64,000 nucleotides of DNA from positions 62,193 through 126,192 of the forward strand of contig NZ_MUXN01000004.1 in assembly GCF_001995215.1 (NCBI RefSeq), written 5' to 3'. Numbering within the stretch: the first letter of the stretch is position 1; every line of letters begins with the position of its first letter. The notes beneath the pieces are model-generated. The model saw only the letters and a list, made by a program, of their open reading frames with translations, was not told the origin of the DNA and made no database searches. Below are positions 28,837-39,531 of this stretch, in pieces. The DNA is from Amycolatopsis azurea DSM 43854. Its GTDB lineage: Bacteria > Actinomycetota > Actinomycetes > Mycobacteriales > Pseudonocardiaceae. The translations under genes were made by a program, and so were the position numbers.

Positions 28837-29427
28837 TCACTTGGCGGCGTGCAGTGCACCCAGCGCGAGGCGACAGAGCATTTCGGTCAGTTCGCTGTCA
28901 CCGAGATGGCGGTTGTACGGCGTCGAGTTGATCAACCCGAAGACCGCGTGCGCCGCCGAACGCGCCTGCCGCTCGCCGATCCCGGGGACGGCGTCGCTGA
29001 TCGCGCGCACCCAGACCTCGACGTACTGGCGCTGCATGGCGCGGACCTGTTTGCGGTCACTGTCGGTGAGATTGGCGAGGTTGCGCTCTTGAACGGTGAT
29101 CAGCGCGGGATGCGCGAGCGCGAAGTCCACGTGAAAATTCACCAGTGCTTCGAGAACCTCACCCGGCTCGTCCCGCTGGCTCGCCCTGGCTGTCCCGCCG
29201 TCGAGGAGATAGCGGCTGATCGAGTTGAGCATCTCGCCGAGGATGGCGTCCTTGCTGCGGAAATGCCGGTACAGCGCCGGGCCGGAGATCCCGACGGCAG
29301 CGCCGATGTCGTCGATGCCGACGCCGTGGAATCCGTGGTGGGCGAAGAGCTCGGCGGCGGCGGCCATGATCTGTTCGCGCCTGTTCGCCTTCTCGCCGTT
29401 CACGAGTGGGGTGGGGTTCGCCGGCAT
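28837..29427 (-). CDS. TetR family transcriptional regulator, probable regulator of the adjacent acyl-CoA carboxylase operon
   Basis: The 196-residue repressor has an N-terminal HTH: RREQIMAAAAELFAHHG, then DDIGAAVGISGPALYRHFRSK (about 38-58). The C-terminal ligand domain resembles TetR proteins of acyl-CoA catabolism (SACE_7040/KstR2-like). A 22-bp perfect palindrome lies 19 bases upstream of its ATG, so it is probably autoregulated. Two sites with the same GTTA...TAAC half-sites precede the carboxylase operon 1.1 kb away. Ligand is inferred to be an acyl-CoA of leucine or fatty acid breakdown. Confidence 0.88.
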   Translation of the reverse strand: MPANPTPLVNGEKANRREQIMAAAAELFAHHGFHGVGIDDIGAAVGISGPALYRHFRSKDAILGEMLNSISRYLLDGGTARASQRDEPGEVLEALVNFHVDFALAHPALITVQERNLANLTDSDRKQVRAMQRQYVEVWVRAISDAVPGIGERQARSAAHAVFGLINSTPYNRHLGDSELTEMLCRLALGALHAAK

Positions 29428-29445
29428 CTGGCCATATTAAGGCCG

Positions 29446-29467
29446 CGTGTTAGCGAGCGCTAACACG
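29446..29467. promoter_or_regulatory. 22-bp perfect palindrome, TetR operator
   Basis: CGTGTTAGCG-AG-CGCTAACACG, ten-base arms with no mismatch, lies between the TetR gene and the SGNH esterase gene. The GTTAGCG/CGCTAAC core recurs in degenerate form before accD (30506-30549). Autoregulation is inferred. Confidence 0.75.
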
Positions 29468-29578
29468 TGGCCGTACTTCCAGCCTGAGCCAAGCGGGTTA
29501 CCTGGGGAAATGACCCTGTTGTGTTGGCCTACCACCTGGTAATGCTGTCTCTCGTTAACTTGTCACAAAGGAGTGACC

Positions 29579-30388
29579 ATGTCCGTCCCTGCTCGGATCA
29601 AAGCACTTTCCTTCACTCGTTTAGGTGCGGCACTGGGGGTCGCCGTCCTGGCCACCCTCGGTCTCGCGGGCACCGCCCAGGCGGCGACCAACTACGTGGC
29701 GCTCGGTGACTCGTACTCGTCCGGCGTCGGTGCCGGCAGCTACGGGAACTCGGGCGATTGCATGCGCAGTACCAACTCCTACCCCCAGCTGTGGGCCAAC
29801 GCCCACGCCGGGACCACGTTCAAGTTCGTCGCGTGCTCGGGGGCGCGCACCGGCGACGTCTTGAACCAGATCGCGAACGTCACCTCCAGCGCCACGCTGG
29901 TGACGGTCTCGGTCGGCGGCAACGACGCCGGTTTCGCCGACGTCATGACCACCTGCACCACCGGCAGCGACCAGACCTGCATCAACCGGGTCAACACCGC
30001 GAAGACCTACGTGAACAACACGCTTCCCGGGCTGCTGAACAACGTTTACGCCAAGATCAAGGCGAAGGCGCCCAGCGCGAAGCTGGTCGTCCTCGGCTAC
30101 CCGCGCTTCTACACGGTGCCGGGTTCGTGCTCGGTCGGGCTGAGCGACACCAAGCGCTCGGCGATCAACTCGGGTTCCGACGCGCTGGCGTCGGTGCTCT
30201 CGGCCCGCGCGTCCGCGAACGGCGCGAAGTTCGTCGACGTGCGGAGTGCCTTCACCGGGCACAACATCTGCTCGTCGGCCGACGACTACCTGCACAGCCT
30301 CACCTGGCCGATCGTGAACTCGTACCACCCGACCGCCGCCGGTCAGCGCGGCGGCTACTACAACACGCTGGTCTCCGCGATCGGCTGA
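29579..30388 (+). CDS. Secreted SGNH/GDSL esterase-lipase
   Basis: The 269-residue protein has a signal peptide ending GLAGTAQAAT. Block I is VALGDSYSSG with nucleophile Ser. Block III is SVGGNDAGF, and block V is NSYHPTAAG with the catalytic His. Six cysteines are spaced as in streptomycete SGNH lipases with three disulfides. ATG at 29579 is used because AAGGAG lies six bases upstream; the GTG at 29573 is too close to it. It hydrolyses extracellular esters. It is monocistronic and followed by a hairpin. Confidence 0.93.
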   Translation: MSVPARIKALSFTRLGAALGVAVLATLGLAGTAQAATNYVALGDSYSSGVGAGSYGNSGDCMRSTNSYPQLWANAHAGTTFKFVACSGARTGDVLNQIANVTSSATLVTVSVGGNDAGFADVMTTCTTGSDQTCINRVNTAKTYVNNTLPGLLNNVYAKIKAKAPSAKLVVLGYPRFYTVPGSCSVGLSDTKRSAINSGSDALASVLSARASANGAKFVDVRSAFTGHNICSSADDYLHSLTWPIVNSYHPTAAGQRGGYYNTLVSAIG

Positions 30389-30406
30389 GCTTCACCGCGA
30401 GGGCTG

Positions 30407-30447
30407 AAGGGGCCCTTCACTGCATATCGCGCGGTGAAGGGCCCCTT
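30407..30447. terminator. Hairpin terminator after the SGNH esterase
   Basis: AAGGGGCCCTTCAC pairs with GTGAAGGGCCCCTT across a 13-base loop, 18 bases after the stop. It belongs to the GGGCCCTTCAC family. Confidence 0.78.
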
Positions 30448-30505
30448 TGTCGCGTCACATGCGGGTATGGCGTCCTTCAGCCTCCGGGCCAGGTGGACAA
30501 GCGAG

Positions 30506-30549
30506 GTTAGTGGACGTTAACCTGACGGCACGAGTTAACGACGGCTAAC
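30506..30549. promoter_or_regulatory. Two imperfect palindromes upstream of the acyl-CoA carboxylase operon
   Basis: GTTAGTG-GA-CGTTAAC (30506-30521) and GTTAACG-AC-GGCTAAC (30534-30549) each match the TetR operator core GTTAGCG-AG-CGCTAAC at most positions. They are 28 bp apart, nearly three helical turns, and end 16 bases before the accD start. Repression by the TetR at 28837 is inferred. Confidence 0.6.
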
Positions 30550-30565
30550 TTGGCGACGAGGAGCC

Positions 30566-32179
<1,614 letters not shown>

Positions 32180-32181
32180 GC

Positions 32182-34167
32182 ATGTTCGACACGGTTCTGG
32201 TCGCCAACCGCGGCGAGATCGCCGTCCGGGTGATCCGTTCGCTGCAAGGGCTCGGCATCCGATCGGTCGCGGTGTACAGCGACGCGGACGCCGACGCGCG
32301 GCACGTCCGCGAGGCGCATACGGCTGTCCGCATCGGCCCCGCCGAGGCGGCGAAAAGCTATCTGTCCATTCCCGCGATCGTGCAGGCCGCGCTCGACACG
32401 GGCGCGCAGGCGGTCCACCCCGGCTACGGATTCCTCGCGGAGAACGCGGAATTCGCCCGCGCCTGCGCCGAGGCCGGGCTGGTCTTCATCGGCCCGCCGG
32501 TCGACGCGATCGACGCCATGGGCGACAAGATCCGCGCCAAGGCGACGGTGTCGTCGGCCGGGGTCCCCGTCGTGCCGGGAGCGTCCGATGTGGACATTCC
32601 TGAAGGCGGGTTCGCCGACGCCGCGGTGAAGGTCGGGTTCCCGCTGCTGCTCAAGCCGTCCGCCGGTGGCGGCGGGAAGGGTATGCGGCTGGTCAACGAA
32701 CTGTCCGAATTGGACGCCGCCGTCGAGTCCGCCCGTCGCGAGGCCAAGGGTTCCTTCGGTGACGACACGCTGCTCATGGAGCGGTTCGTCACGACGCCGC
32801 GGCACATCGAGATCCAGGTGCTCGCCGACACCCACGGCAACGTGATCCACCTCGGCGAACGCGAATGCAGCCTGCAGCGGCGGCACCAGAAGATCATCGA
32901 AGAGGCGCCGTCCGTTCTCCTCGACGAAGCCACGCGCGCCAAGATGGGCGCGTCCGCCGTCGAGGCCGCGCGCTCGGTGGGTTATGTCGGCGCGGGGACG
33001 GTCGAGTTCATCGTGTCGGCCAAGGCGCCGGACGAGTTCTTCTTCATGGAGATGAACACGCGTCTCCAGGTCGAGCATCCGGTGACCGAACTGGTGACCG
33101 GGCTCGATCTCGTCGAGTGGCAGGTCAAGATCGCCGCGGGGGACGTGCTCACCGTGTCGCAGGACGACGTCCGGCTGGACGGCCACGCCGTCGAAGCCCG
33201 CGTCTACGCCGAAGACCCCGCTCGCGGATTCATCCCGACGGGCGGGACCGTGCTCGCGGTCCACGAACCGGCGGGCGAAGGTGTCCGCGTCGACTCGTGG
33301 ATGAGCGAGGGCGCGGTCATCGGCTCGAACTACGACCCGATGCTGGCCAAGGTCATCGCCTGGGGGCCGGACCGCGCGGCCGCGCTGCACCGGCTCGATC
33401 TGGCGCTCGCGGACACCGCGTTGCTCGGCCTCGGCACGAACGTCGCCTTCCTGCGCGGGCTGCTCGCCGACGACGACGTCCGCGACGGCAAGCTCGAAAC
33501 CGGCCTCGTCGACCGGCGACTGTCCACTTTGGTCTCCGACGTGGTGCCGCCGGAGTTCTTCGTGGCCGCCGCGCTCGACAGGCTGCTTTCCCTGCAACCG
33601 CAGGGATCCGTCGTCGATCCATGGGACGTTCCCGACGGCTGGCGGCTCGGCGCGTCCGGCGGCATCGACTTCGCCCTGAAGTCGGGGACTTCCGAAGCCG
33701 TGGTGCGGGTGCAGGGCACCCCGGCGAACGCGCTCGTAAGCGTCGACGGCACCGAAGCCGTCCGGGTTTCCGCGCGGCGCGAGGGCGATCTGCTGGAAGT
33801 CCGGCATCCCACCGGTTTCCACCGCTACCGGCACGCGGCCGGGAGCGGGAGGACCGTCTGGCTCGCGCGTGACGGGCACAGTTTCGCGATCGGTGAGCGC
33901 GAAAGGCTGCGGTCGGCCGCCGGTGCCGCGGGCGGCGCCGGGCCGGTGACCAGTCCGATGCCCGGGACGGTGCTCGTGGTCAAGGTCGCCGCGGGCGACG
34001 TCGTGAGCGCCGGGACGCCGCTCGTGGTCGTCGAGGCGATGAAGATGGAGCACACGATCACCGCGCCGATCGACGGCGTGGTCAGCGAACTCCCCGTCCG
34101 GGCGGGCCAACAGGTCGCGCTGGACGAGACGGTAGCCGTGGTGACACCCCAAAAGGATGACTCATGA
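32182..34167 (+). CDS. accA1: Acyl-CoA carboxylase biotin carboxylase/biotin carrier (alpha) subunit
   Basis: The 661-residue protein starts FDTVLVANRGEIAVRVIRS. Biotin carboxylase domain (1-445): ATP grasp glycine loop SAGGGGKGMR, then HLGERECSLQRRHQKIIEEAPS and EMNTRLQVEHPVTELVTG. The C-terminal biotin carrier has the biotinyl lysine in VVEAMKMEHTI. ATG at 32182 lies two bases after the accD stop. Its stop overlaps the dehydrogenase start (ATGA). It pairs with the upstream beta subunit, probably as methylcrotonyl-CoA carboxylase as in mycobacterial AccA1/AccD1. Confidence 0.92.
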   Translation: MFDTVLVANRGEIAVRVIRSLQGLGIRSVAVYSDADADARHVREAHTAVRIGPAEAAKSYLSIPAIVQAALDTGAQAVHPGYGFLAENAEFARACAEAGLVFIGPPVDAIDAMGDKIRAKATVSSAGVPVVPGASDVDIPEGGFADAAVKVGFPLLLKPSAGGGGKGMRLVNELSELDAAVESARREAKGSFGDDTLLMERFVTTPRHIEIQVLADTHGNVIHLGERECSLQRRHQKIIEEAPSVLLDEATRAKMGASAVEAARSVGYVGAGTVEFIVSAKAPDEFFFMEMNTRLQVEHPVTELVTGLDLVEWQVKIAAGDVLTVSQDDVRLDGHAVEARVYAEDPARGFIPTGGTVLAVHEPAGEGVRVDSWMSEGAVIGSNYDPMLAKVIAWGPDRAAALHRLDLALADTALLGLGTNVAFLRGLLADDDVRDGKLETGLVDRRLSTLVSDVVPPEFFVAAALDRLLSLQPQGSVVDPWDVPDGWRLGASGGIDFALKSGTSEAVVRVQGTPANALVSVDGTEAVRVSARREGDLLEVRHPTGFHRYRHAAGSGRTVWLARDGHSFAIGERERLRSAAGAAGGAGPVTSPMPGTVLVVKVAAGDVVSAGTPLVVVEAMKMEHTITAPIDGVVSELPVRAGQQVALDETVAVVTPQKDDS

Positions 34168-35318
34168 TCGACTTTCGGCTGGATGACGAGTACGAGGCGC
34201 TGCGCAAGACGGTCGAGGAGTTCGCGCGCTCCGAGGTCGCCCCGGTCATCGGCGACCTGTACGAGCGGGAGGAGTTCCCGTACGAGATCGTCGCGAAGAT
34301 GGCCGACATGGGCCTGTTCGGCCTGCCCTTCCCCGAGGAGTACGGCGGCATGGGCGGCGACTACTTCGCGCTGTGCCTGACGCTGGAGGAACTGGCGCGC
34401 GTCGACTCCTCGGTCGCGATCACCGTCGAAGCCGGGGTTTCCCTCGGTGCCATGCCGATCTACCGGTTCGGCACCGAGGAACAGAAGGAGAAGTGGCTTC
34501 CCGAGTTGTGCGCCGGCACCGCGCTCGGCGCGTTCGGGCTCACCGAACCCGGCGGCGGTTCGGACGCGGGCGCCACCCGCACGCGCGCGAAACTGGACGG
34601 CGACACCTGGGTGATCAACGGCAGCAAGTCGTTCATCACCAACTCCGGCACCGACATCACGAAACTGGTCACGGTCACCGCCGTCACCGACGTGAAGGAG
34701 AACGGGCGCAAGGAGATCTCGGCGATCATCGTCCCGTCCGGCACGCCGGGCTTCGCCGTGGCGCCGAAGTACTCCAAGGTCGGCTGGAACTGCTCGGACA
34801 CGCACGAGCTCTCGTTCGACGACGTCCGCGTCCCCGCCGAGAACCTGGTCGGCGAACGCGGCCGCGGCTACGCCCAGTTCCTGTCCATTTTGGACGAAGG
34901 CCGGGTCGCGATCGCCGCGCTGAGCGTCGGGCTCGCGCAGGGCTGTGTCGACGAATGCCTGAAGTACGTGAAGGAACGCGAGGCGTTCGGGCACAAGATC
35001 GGCGAGTACCAGGCGATCCAGTTCAAGATCGCCGACATGGAGGTGCGCACGCACACCGCGCGGCTGGCGTACTACGCGGCGGCGTCGAAGATGCTGCGCG
35101 GCGAGCCGTTCAAGAAGGAGGCGTCGATCGCGAAGCTCGTCGCGTCGAACGCCGCCATGGACAACTCGCGGGACGCGACACAGATCTTCGGCGGGTACGG
35201 CTTCATGAACGAGTTCCCCGTGAGCCGCTTCTACCGGGACGCGAAGATCCTGGAGATCGGGGAGGGGACCTCGGAAGTCCAGCGGATGCTGATCTCACGG
35301 CACCTCGGCGTCGCCTGA
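34164..35318 (+). CDS. Acyl-CoA dehydrogenase, probable isovaleryl-CoA type
   Basis: The 384-residue FAD enzyme carries GAFGLTEPGGGSDAGATRTRA (FAD/substrate contact), QIFGGYGFMNEFPVSRFYRD and IGEGTSEVQRMLISRHLG at the end. Start ATG overlaps accA1 by four bases, so it is the third gene of a tightly coupled operon. Carboxylase alpha, beta and ACAD together match the middle of leucine catabolism (isovaleryl-CoA to 3-methylcrotonyl-CoA to 3-methylglutaconyl-CoA). The hydratase and HMG-CoA lyase steps are not encoded next to it here. Confidence 0.9.
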   Translation: MIDFRLDDEYEALRKTVEEFARSEVAPVIGDLYEREEFPYEIVAKMADMGLFGLPFPEEYGGMGGDYFALCLTLEELARVDSSVAITVEAGVSLGAMPIYRFGTEEQKEKWLPELCAGTALGAFGLTEPGGGSDAGATRTRAKLDGDTWVINGSKSFITNSGTDITKLVTVTAVTDVKENGRKEISAIIVPSGTPGFAVAPKYSKVGWNCSDTHELSFDDVRVPAENLVGERGRGYAQFLSILDEGRVAIAALSVGLAQGCVDECLKYVKEREAFGHKIGEYQAIQFKIADMEVRTHTARLAYYAAASKMLRGEPFKKEASIAKLVASNAAMDNSRDATQIFGGYGFMNEFPVSRFYRDAKILEIGEGTSEVQRMLISRHLGVA

Positions 35319-35803
35319 CAGCCGCGGACGTGACGGGGCGCCGGTGCCGCTTCGGTACAGGTGGTCGTGAGTGGTAAGTGTCGTTCTAACGCGACTTACT
35401 ACTCACGACCCACCCGACCCACCTGGCGAGGGAGGTGTCGGGTCGCGCTGGTCCGGCGGCCGGGGTACTTCAGAGGGCTCACTGCGGCGTGTCGCGAAAG
35501 CCACTTTCAGGACGTCTGGTGTCTCGAAAGTGGCTTTCGCGACGCTCGATGCCGCCGGGACCGCTGGGTTGGGGTGCTCGTGATGCGAAAGCCACTTTCG
35601 CAACCTTCAACGTTGCGAAAGTGGCTTTCGCAACCTGCGCCGGGCTTGGTCAAAGGCCGCGTCGTCCACGTCCAGTGTTAGACGACGCGACGGACCCAGC
35701 AGGTAGGCAAATAAAGGTCCGCTAGAACGACACTTACCACTCACGACCACGCTGACCCACTACGCCACCGCAGCGCATCCTCGCCATGTTGTAGAACGGA
35801 AGC
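35319..35803. repeat. Repeat cluster: type B, A, A, B elements in one intergenic region
   Basis: This 485-bp gap holds no gene, and frames in it are readings through the repeats. Order: type B at 35361-35410; a diverged type A with 18-base arms (GTCGCGAAAGCC...) at 35491-35543; a canonical type A at 35582-35634 in inverted orientation (centre CTTCAAC); and a half type B at 35721-35750. It lies between the ACAD operon end and the GNAT gene. No transposase or direct-repeat footprint was found. Confidence 0.75.
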
Positions 35804-36310
35804 ATGAGCGATTTCATCATCCGCCAGGGTGGTTCTGGGGACTTTCAAACGCTGCTGGACATGTTCGACGAGGTCGTCGCGTGGCTGGCCGGCCGCGGCA
35901 GTGCGGGCCAGTGGGGGACCGAGCCGTGGTCCACGATCCCGAAGCGGGTCGAGCGGGTCCGTGGGATGGCCGACGGGCCGGGCCTGTACATCGCCGAGAT
36001 CGGCGGCGAGGCGGCCGGGGCGATCGTCCTCGGTGACCGCTTCCCGCACGTCTCGCCGGTCGACGAGCCCGAGATCTACCTTGGTCTGCTGCTGACCTCG
36101 CGCCGGTTCACCGGGCACCGGGTCGGCTCGCGGCTCATCGAGTTCGCGCTGGCCGAGGCGCGGGAACGCGGTATCGGGCTGGTGCGGGTCGACTGCTGGG
36201 CCGGCGGCGACGGCGACCTGCAGCGTTACTACGAAAGCCAGGGTTTCAAGCCGACGGAGCGGTTCGACGTCAAGGGCTGGATCGGGCAGGTGTTCGAGCA
36301 GCGGCCGTAG
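35804..36310 (+). CDS. GNAT family N-acetyltransferase
   Basis: The 168-residue product starts MSDFIIRQGGSGDFQTLLDM. The acetyl-CoA site region is YLGLLLTSRRFTGHRVGSRLIEFA, with the R-x-x-G-x-R/G-like pyrophosphate loop in a variant form, and CWAGGDGDLQRYYESQGF ends the fold. Substrate unknown. ATG at 35804 has no strong ribosome site. It is separated from the SDR gene by 84 bp and may be monocistronic. Confidence 0.83.
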   Translation: MSDFIIRQGGSGDFQTLLDMFDEVVAWLAGRGSAGQWGTEPWSTIPKRVERVRGMADGPGLYIAEIGGEAAGAIVLGDRFPHVSPVDEPEIYLGLLLTSRRFTGHRVGSRLIEFALAEARERGIGLVRVDCWAGGDGDLQRYYESQGFKPTERFDVKGWIGQVFEQRP

Positions 36311-36394
36311 GGCTGGCGTCCTCGCGGCTTCGGGTGCACCATAGTTGACACATCGCCAACAGTGCCCCGGACAGCGAAGTCACAGAGGAGCCCC

Positions 36395-37258
36395 ATGGCC
36401 AAGCGTGAACGTTCCCTGGCAGGCAAGGTCGTCGTGATCACCGGAGCGGCGCAGGGCATCGGCGCCAGTACCGCGACGGCGCTGTCCCGGCTCGGCGCGA
36501 AGGTGGTCATCGGCGACCTCGACCAGGTCCTCGCGGAGAAGACCGCGGCCGAGCTGGGCGCGGAGGCGCTGCCGCTCGACGTCACCGACACGAAGGGCTT
36601 CACCGAGTTCCTCGACGAGGTCGAGCGGCGTGTCGGTCCGATCGACGTGCTGATCAACAACGCGGGCATCATGCCGCTCGCGCCGCTCGACGAAGAGGAC
36701 GACGCGGCGACCCGCAGGCTGCTGGAGATCAACCTGCACGCGGTCATCCACGGCACCAGGGAAGCCGTGAAGCGGATGCGCCCGCGTGGCACCGGCCACA
36801 TCGTCAACATCGCCTCGATGGCGGGAAAGGCAGGCTTCCCCGGCGCCGCCACCTACTGCGCCACGAAGCACGCCGTCGTCGGTTTGTCGGAATCGGTGCA
36901 TCTGGAATTGCACGGGACCGGCGTGCTGGTGTCCTGCGTGATGCCCGCCGTGGTGCGCACGGAACTGGCCAGCGGGCTCGGCGAGGCGAAATTCTTCAAG
37001 TCGGTGCAGCCCGAAGATGTGGCGCAGGCCATTGTCGATGCGTTGCGCCGTCCCAAGTTCGACGTCTTCGTTCCCGCATCGCTGGACGCCATGGGCAGGA
37101 TCACACGACTGCTTCCGCGTCGTCTCGGAGAAGGGCTGATCCGTGCGCTCGGCGGCGACAAGATTCTGTCCTCCGCAACGCATTCCAGTGCTCGCGCGGA
37201 GTACGAATCGCGGGCCGCGCGCAGTGCCCCGGCCGCGGAAAAGGACGCCGGTTCTTAA
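36395..37258 (+). CDS. Short-chain dehydrogenase/reductase
   Basis: The 287-residue classical SDR has nucleotide loop VVITGAAQGIGASTATAL, DVLINNAGIMPL (NNAG), Ser in VNIASMAGKAG and active-site YCATKHAVVG (Y-x-x-x-K). The C-terminal 40 residues (IRALGGDKILSSATHSS...) are longer than in small SDRs and match the mycobacterial SDR group that acts on lipids or xenobiotics. ATG at 36395 follows GAGGAG at proper spacing. A PhaC-like hydrolase follows in the same direction after 117 bp. Substrate unknown. Confidence 0.9.
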   Translation: MAKRERSLAGKVVVITGAAQGIGASTATALSRLGAKVVIGDLDQVLAEKTAAELGAEALPLDVTDTKGFTEFLDEVERRVGPIDVLINNAGIMPLAPLDEEDDAATRRLLEINLHAVIHGTREAVKRMRPRGTGHIVNIASMAGKAGFPGAATYCATKHAVVGLSESVHLELHGTGVLVSCVMPAVVRTELASGLGEAKFFKSVQPEDVAQAIVDALRRPKFDVFVPASLDAMGRITRLLPRRLGEGLIRALGGDKILSSATHSSARAEYESRAARSAPAAEKDAGS

Positions 37259-37375
37259 CTCGTACGGCCTAGCCACTGTCCGAAATGGACGACCCAGGAC
37301 CGTGGCGGTGTTGAGTCGTGCGCCCCCAACCGGCAAGATTACGTCTTACCGCGTTGATTCCCCAGGAGGCACACC

Positions 37376-38431
37376 ATGGCCACACCCCCGGCACGGCTCG
37401 CCGCCGCCGCGTCGAACGTCGTCGGGAAGGTGCTGCACGGTGGTGTCGCCGATCTCCGCCCGGTTCCGCGCGTCCTGATCGACCAGGGCCCCAACCGGTC
37501 GGTCTACCGGCTTCGCACCAACGGGAAGCCGGTGGACGGGCCGCCGGTGCTGCTGGTGCCGCCGCTGGCCGCGCCCGCGCTGTGCTTCGACCTGCGCCGC
37601 GGCTGCAGCCTCGCCGAGCACCTGGTCGACGGCGGCCGCAACACCTACCTGGTCGACTACGGGAACGTCGCCTTCTCCGACCGGCGCCTCGGCATCGAGC
37701 ACTGGATCGAAGAGGTGCTCCCGCGCGCGATCCGCAAGGTCAGCGAGGACTCCGGCGGCCAGGGCGTGCACATCATCGCCTGGTGCCTCGGCGGGATCTT
37801 CTCCCTGCTGACCACCGCCGACCAGCCCGATCTGCCGATCGAGTCGGTCGCGACCATCGCGTCGCCCTTCGACTTCACCGCGATCCCGCTGATCGCCCCG
37901 TTCCGCCCGCTGGTGGACCTCACCGGCGGCCACCTGCTGACCCCGATCTACCGCGTGCTCGGCGGCGCACCGTCCTATTTGGTCAGCCGCGTCTTCCGCG
38001 CGACCGGGATCAGCAAGGAGATCACCAAACCCCTCGCGATCCTGAAGAATCTCGATGACCGGGACTATCTGGCGCAGATCGAGGCCGTCGACCACTTCAT
38101 GGACAACATGATCGCCTACCCCGGGCGCACGTTCGGCCAGATCTACCACCGGTTCTTCCGCGCCAACGACCTCGCCGAGGGCACGGTCGACCTCAACGGG
38201 CGCAACATCGCGCTGTCCGGCGTCAAGGTGCCCACCCTGGTCATCGCCGGGCAGAACGACACGATCGCCCCGCGCGCGGCCGTCGAACGGCTCACCGGCC
38301 TGCTGGACAACGCACCGTCGGTGACCTTCGAGACCGCGCCCGGCGGTCACCTGGGCGTCCTCACCGGCCGGAAGGCGCGCGAGACCACGTGGCGTCACCT
38401 CGACCGCTTCCTCGACGCACAGGCCGCCTGA
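37376..38431 (+). CDS. PHA synthase-like alpha/beta hydrolase with Cys nucleophile
   Basis: The 351-residue alpha/beta protein has IIAWCLGGIFSLL, where Cys replaces the lipase Ser as in polyhydroxyalkanoate synthases. The acid is in GQNDTIAP and the His in APGGHLGVLTG, completing a Cys-Asp-His triad. It is shorter than class I PhaC and lacks most of the N-terminal domain, so it may be a class III-like subunit or an acyltransferase. Neither phaE, phasin nor phaA/B lies next to it. ATG at 37376 follows AGGAGG. Real polymer synthesis is uncertain. Confidence 0.85.
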   Translation: MATPPARLAAAASNVVGKVLHGGVADLRPVPRVLIDQGPNRSVYRLRTNGKPVDGPPVLLVPPLAAPALCFDLRRGCSLAEHLVDGGRNTYLVDYGNVAFSDRRLGIEHWIEEVLPRAIRKVSEDSGGQGVHIIAWCLGGIFSLLTTADQPDLPIESVATIASPFDFTAIPLIAPFRPLVDLTGGHLLTPIYRVLGGAPSYLVSRVFRATGISKEITKPLAILKNLDDRDYLAQIEAVDHFMDNMIAYPGRTFGQIYHRFFRANDLAEGTVDLNGRNIALSGVKVPTLVIAGQNDTIAPRAAVERLTGLLDNAPSVTFETAPGGHLGVLTGRKARETTWRHLDRFLDAQAA

Positions 38432-38434
38432 GCC

Positions 38435-39427
38435 TCAGCCGGCGAGTTCGTCGTCTTCGCGCTGAGTCATGGCGCTGCGGAGTGACTGGCGTGGCGCGAT
38501 CATGTCCACCATTTCGGTGATCTGGCGCCAGGCGTCGGTGATTTCGGCGGTCGCGCGGTCGCGCTGCAGGACGATCGTCGACAACGCCAGCGCCGTCATC
38601 CCGACGGTGGCGTCGAAGGCCTGGACGTGCAGCATCCGGGTGGCCAGCTCGTAGGAACCGTAGGGGCCGATCCCGTGCACGGCGGCGAAGATCGTGAACG
38701 CGCAGACGCACAACGAGCACAGCATGGCCCCGGCCTGGCGGAAGCGCAAAGCCGCCCAGACGAGCACAGGGAAGACCAGGAACAGCTTGGACGTGGTGGT
38801 GGACGCGAGGACCGCGGTGCCGAGGCCGCAGACCGTCAGCGCCACCGCCTCGGCCCAACGGGCGAGGGGAACGCGGGTCGGCAGGCGGAACCTCGGCGCC
38901 AGGAGCAGCAGGGGCGTGATCGTCAGGACGCCCATCGCGTCGCCGGTCCACCACACGAGCGCCGTGGCCCAGAAGTCGCCCGTGCCCAACGCGCCGTCGA
39001 GGACCAGCGCGCCGGTGCCCAGCACGGCACTGACGGCCGTGCCCCCGGCCGCCCCGGCCGCCACCAGGAAGACGGCGTCGGGAAGCCGGTCGAGCTGGTT
39101 GCGGAAGCCCGCCCGCCGCATCACCGCGTAGGCCAGCATCGGGCCGATCGTGTTCCCCGCGGAGATCACCAGGACCGTGACCAGCGAAGGCCCGAGGGCG
39201 ATGTTCGTCAAGAGGGCACCGAGGAAGATGCCCGGCCAGAACCTCGGCCCCAGCAGCATCGGCACCGCCAGTGCGACGCCCGCCGCGGGCCACAGCGGCG
39301 AGATCTGGTCGCGCACGATCGCCCATTGGATGCCGATCTGGGCCGCCGCGAAGTAGCAGACCGTGACGCCGAGGACGACGAGGCACCAGTATGCGACAGG
39401 GGAGAGCTGTCGAGCGGCGAGTCTCAT
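38435..39427 (-). CDS. Stand-alone MASE1 domain membrane protein
   Basis: The 330-residue protein has about eight membrane segments. ISPLWPAAGVALAVPMLLG is the MASE1 signature, and WWTGDAMGVLTITPLLLL is also conserved. MASE1 normally senses an unknown signal and is fused to a histidine kinase, GGDEF or EAL domain. Here only about 50 polar residues follow the last TM segment (QRDRATAEITDAW...), with no output domain. It may pass signals to a partner in trans. ATG at 39427 has GGAG seven bases upstream. It converges with the PhaC-like gene, three bases apart. Confidence 0.85.
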   Translation of the reverse strand: MRLAARQLSPVAYWCLVVLGVTVCYFAAAQIGIQWAIVRDQISPLWPAAGVALAVPMLLGPRFWPGIFLGALLTNIALGPSLVTVLVISAGNTIGPMLAYAVMRRAGFRNQLDRLPDAVFLVAAGAAGGTAVSAVLGTGALVLDGALGTGDFWATALVWWTGDAMGVLTITPLLLLAPRFRLPTRVPLARWAEAVALTVCGLGTAVLASTTTSKLFLVFPVLVWAALRFRQAGAMLCSLCVCAFTIFAAVHGIGPYGSYELATRMLHVQAFDATVGMTALALSTIVLQRDRATAEITDAWRQITEMVDMIAPRQSLRSAMTQREDDELAG

Positions 39428-39531
39428 CGCGACTCCGGCCTTCGCGGGCTGGGAAGGCTAGAGAGTACCTCTGTTCGGCCGCCGCGGCGGTTCACTTGAT
39501 GGTGTTGTCATTCTGTTGGGAATAAACAAAA

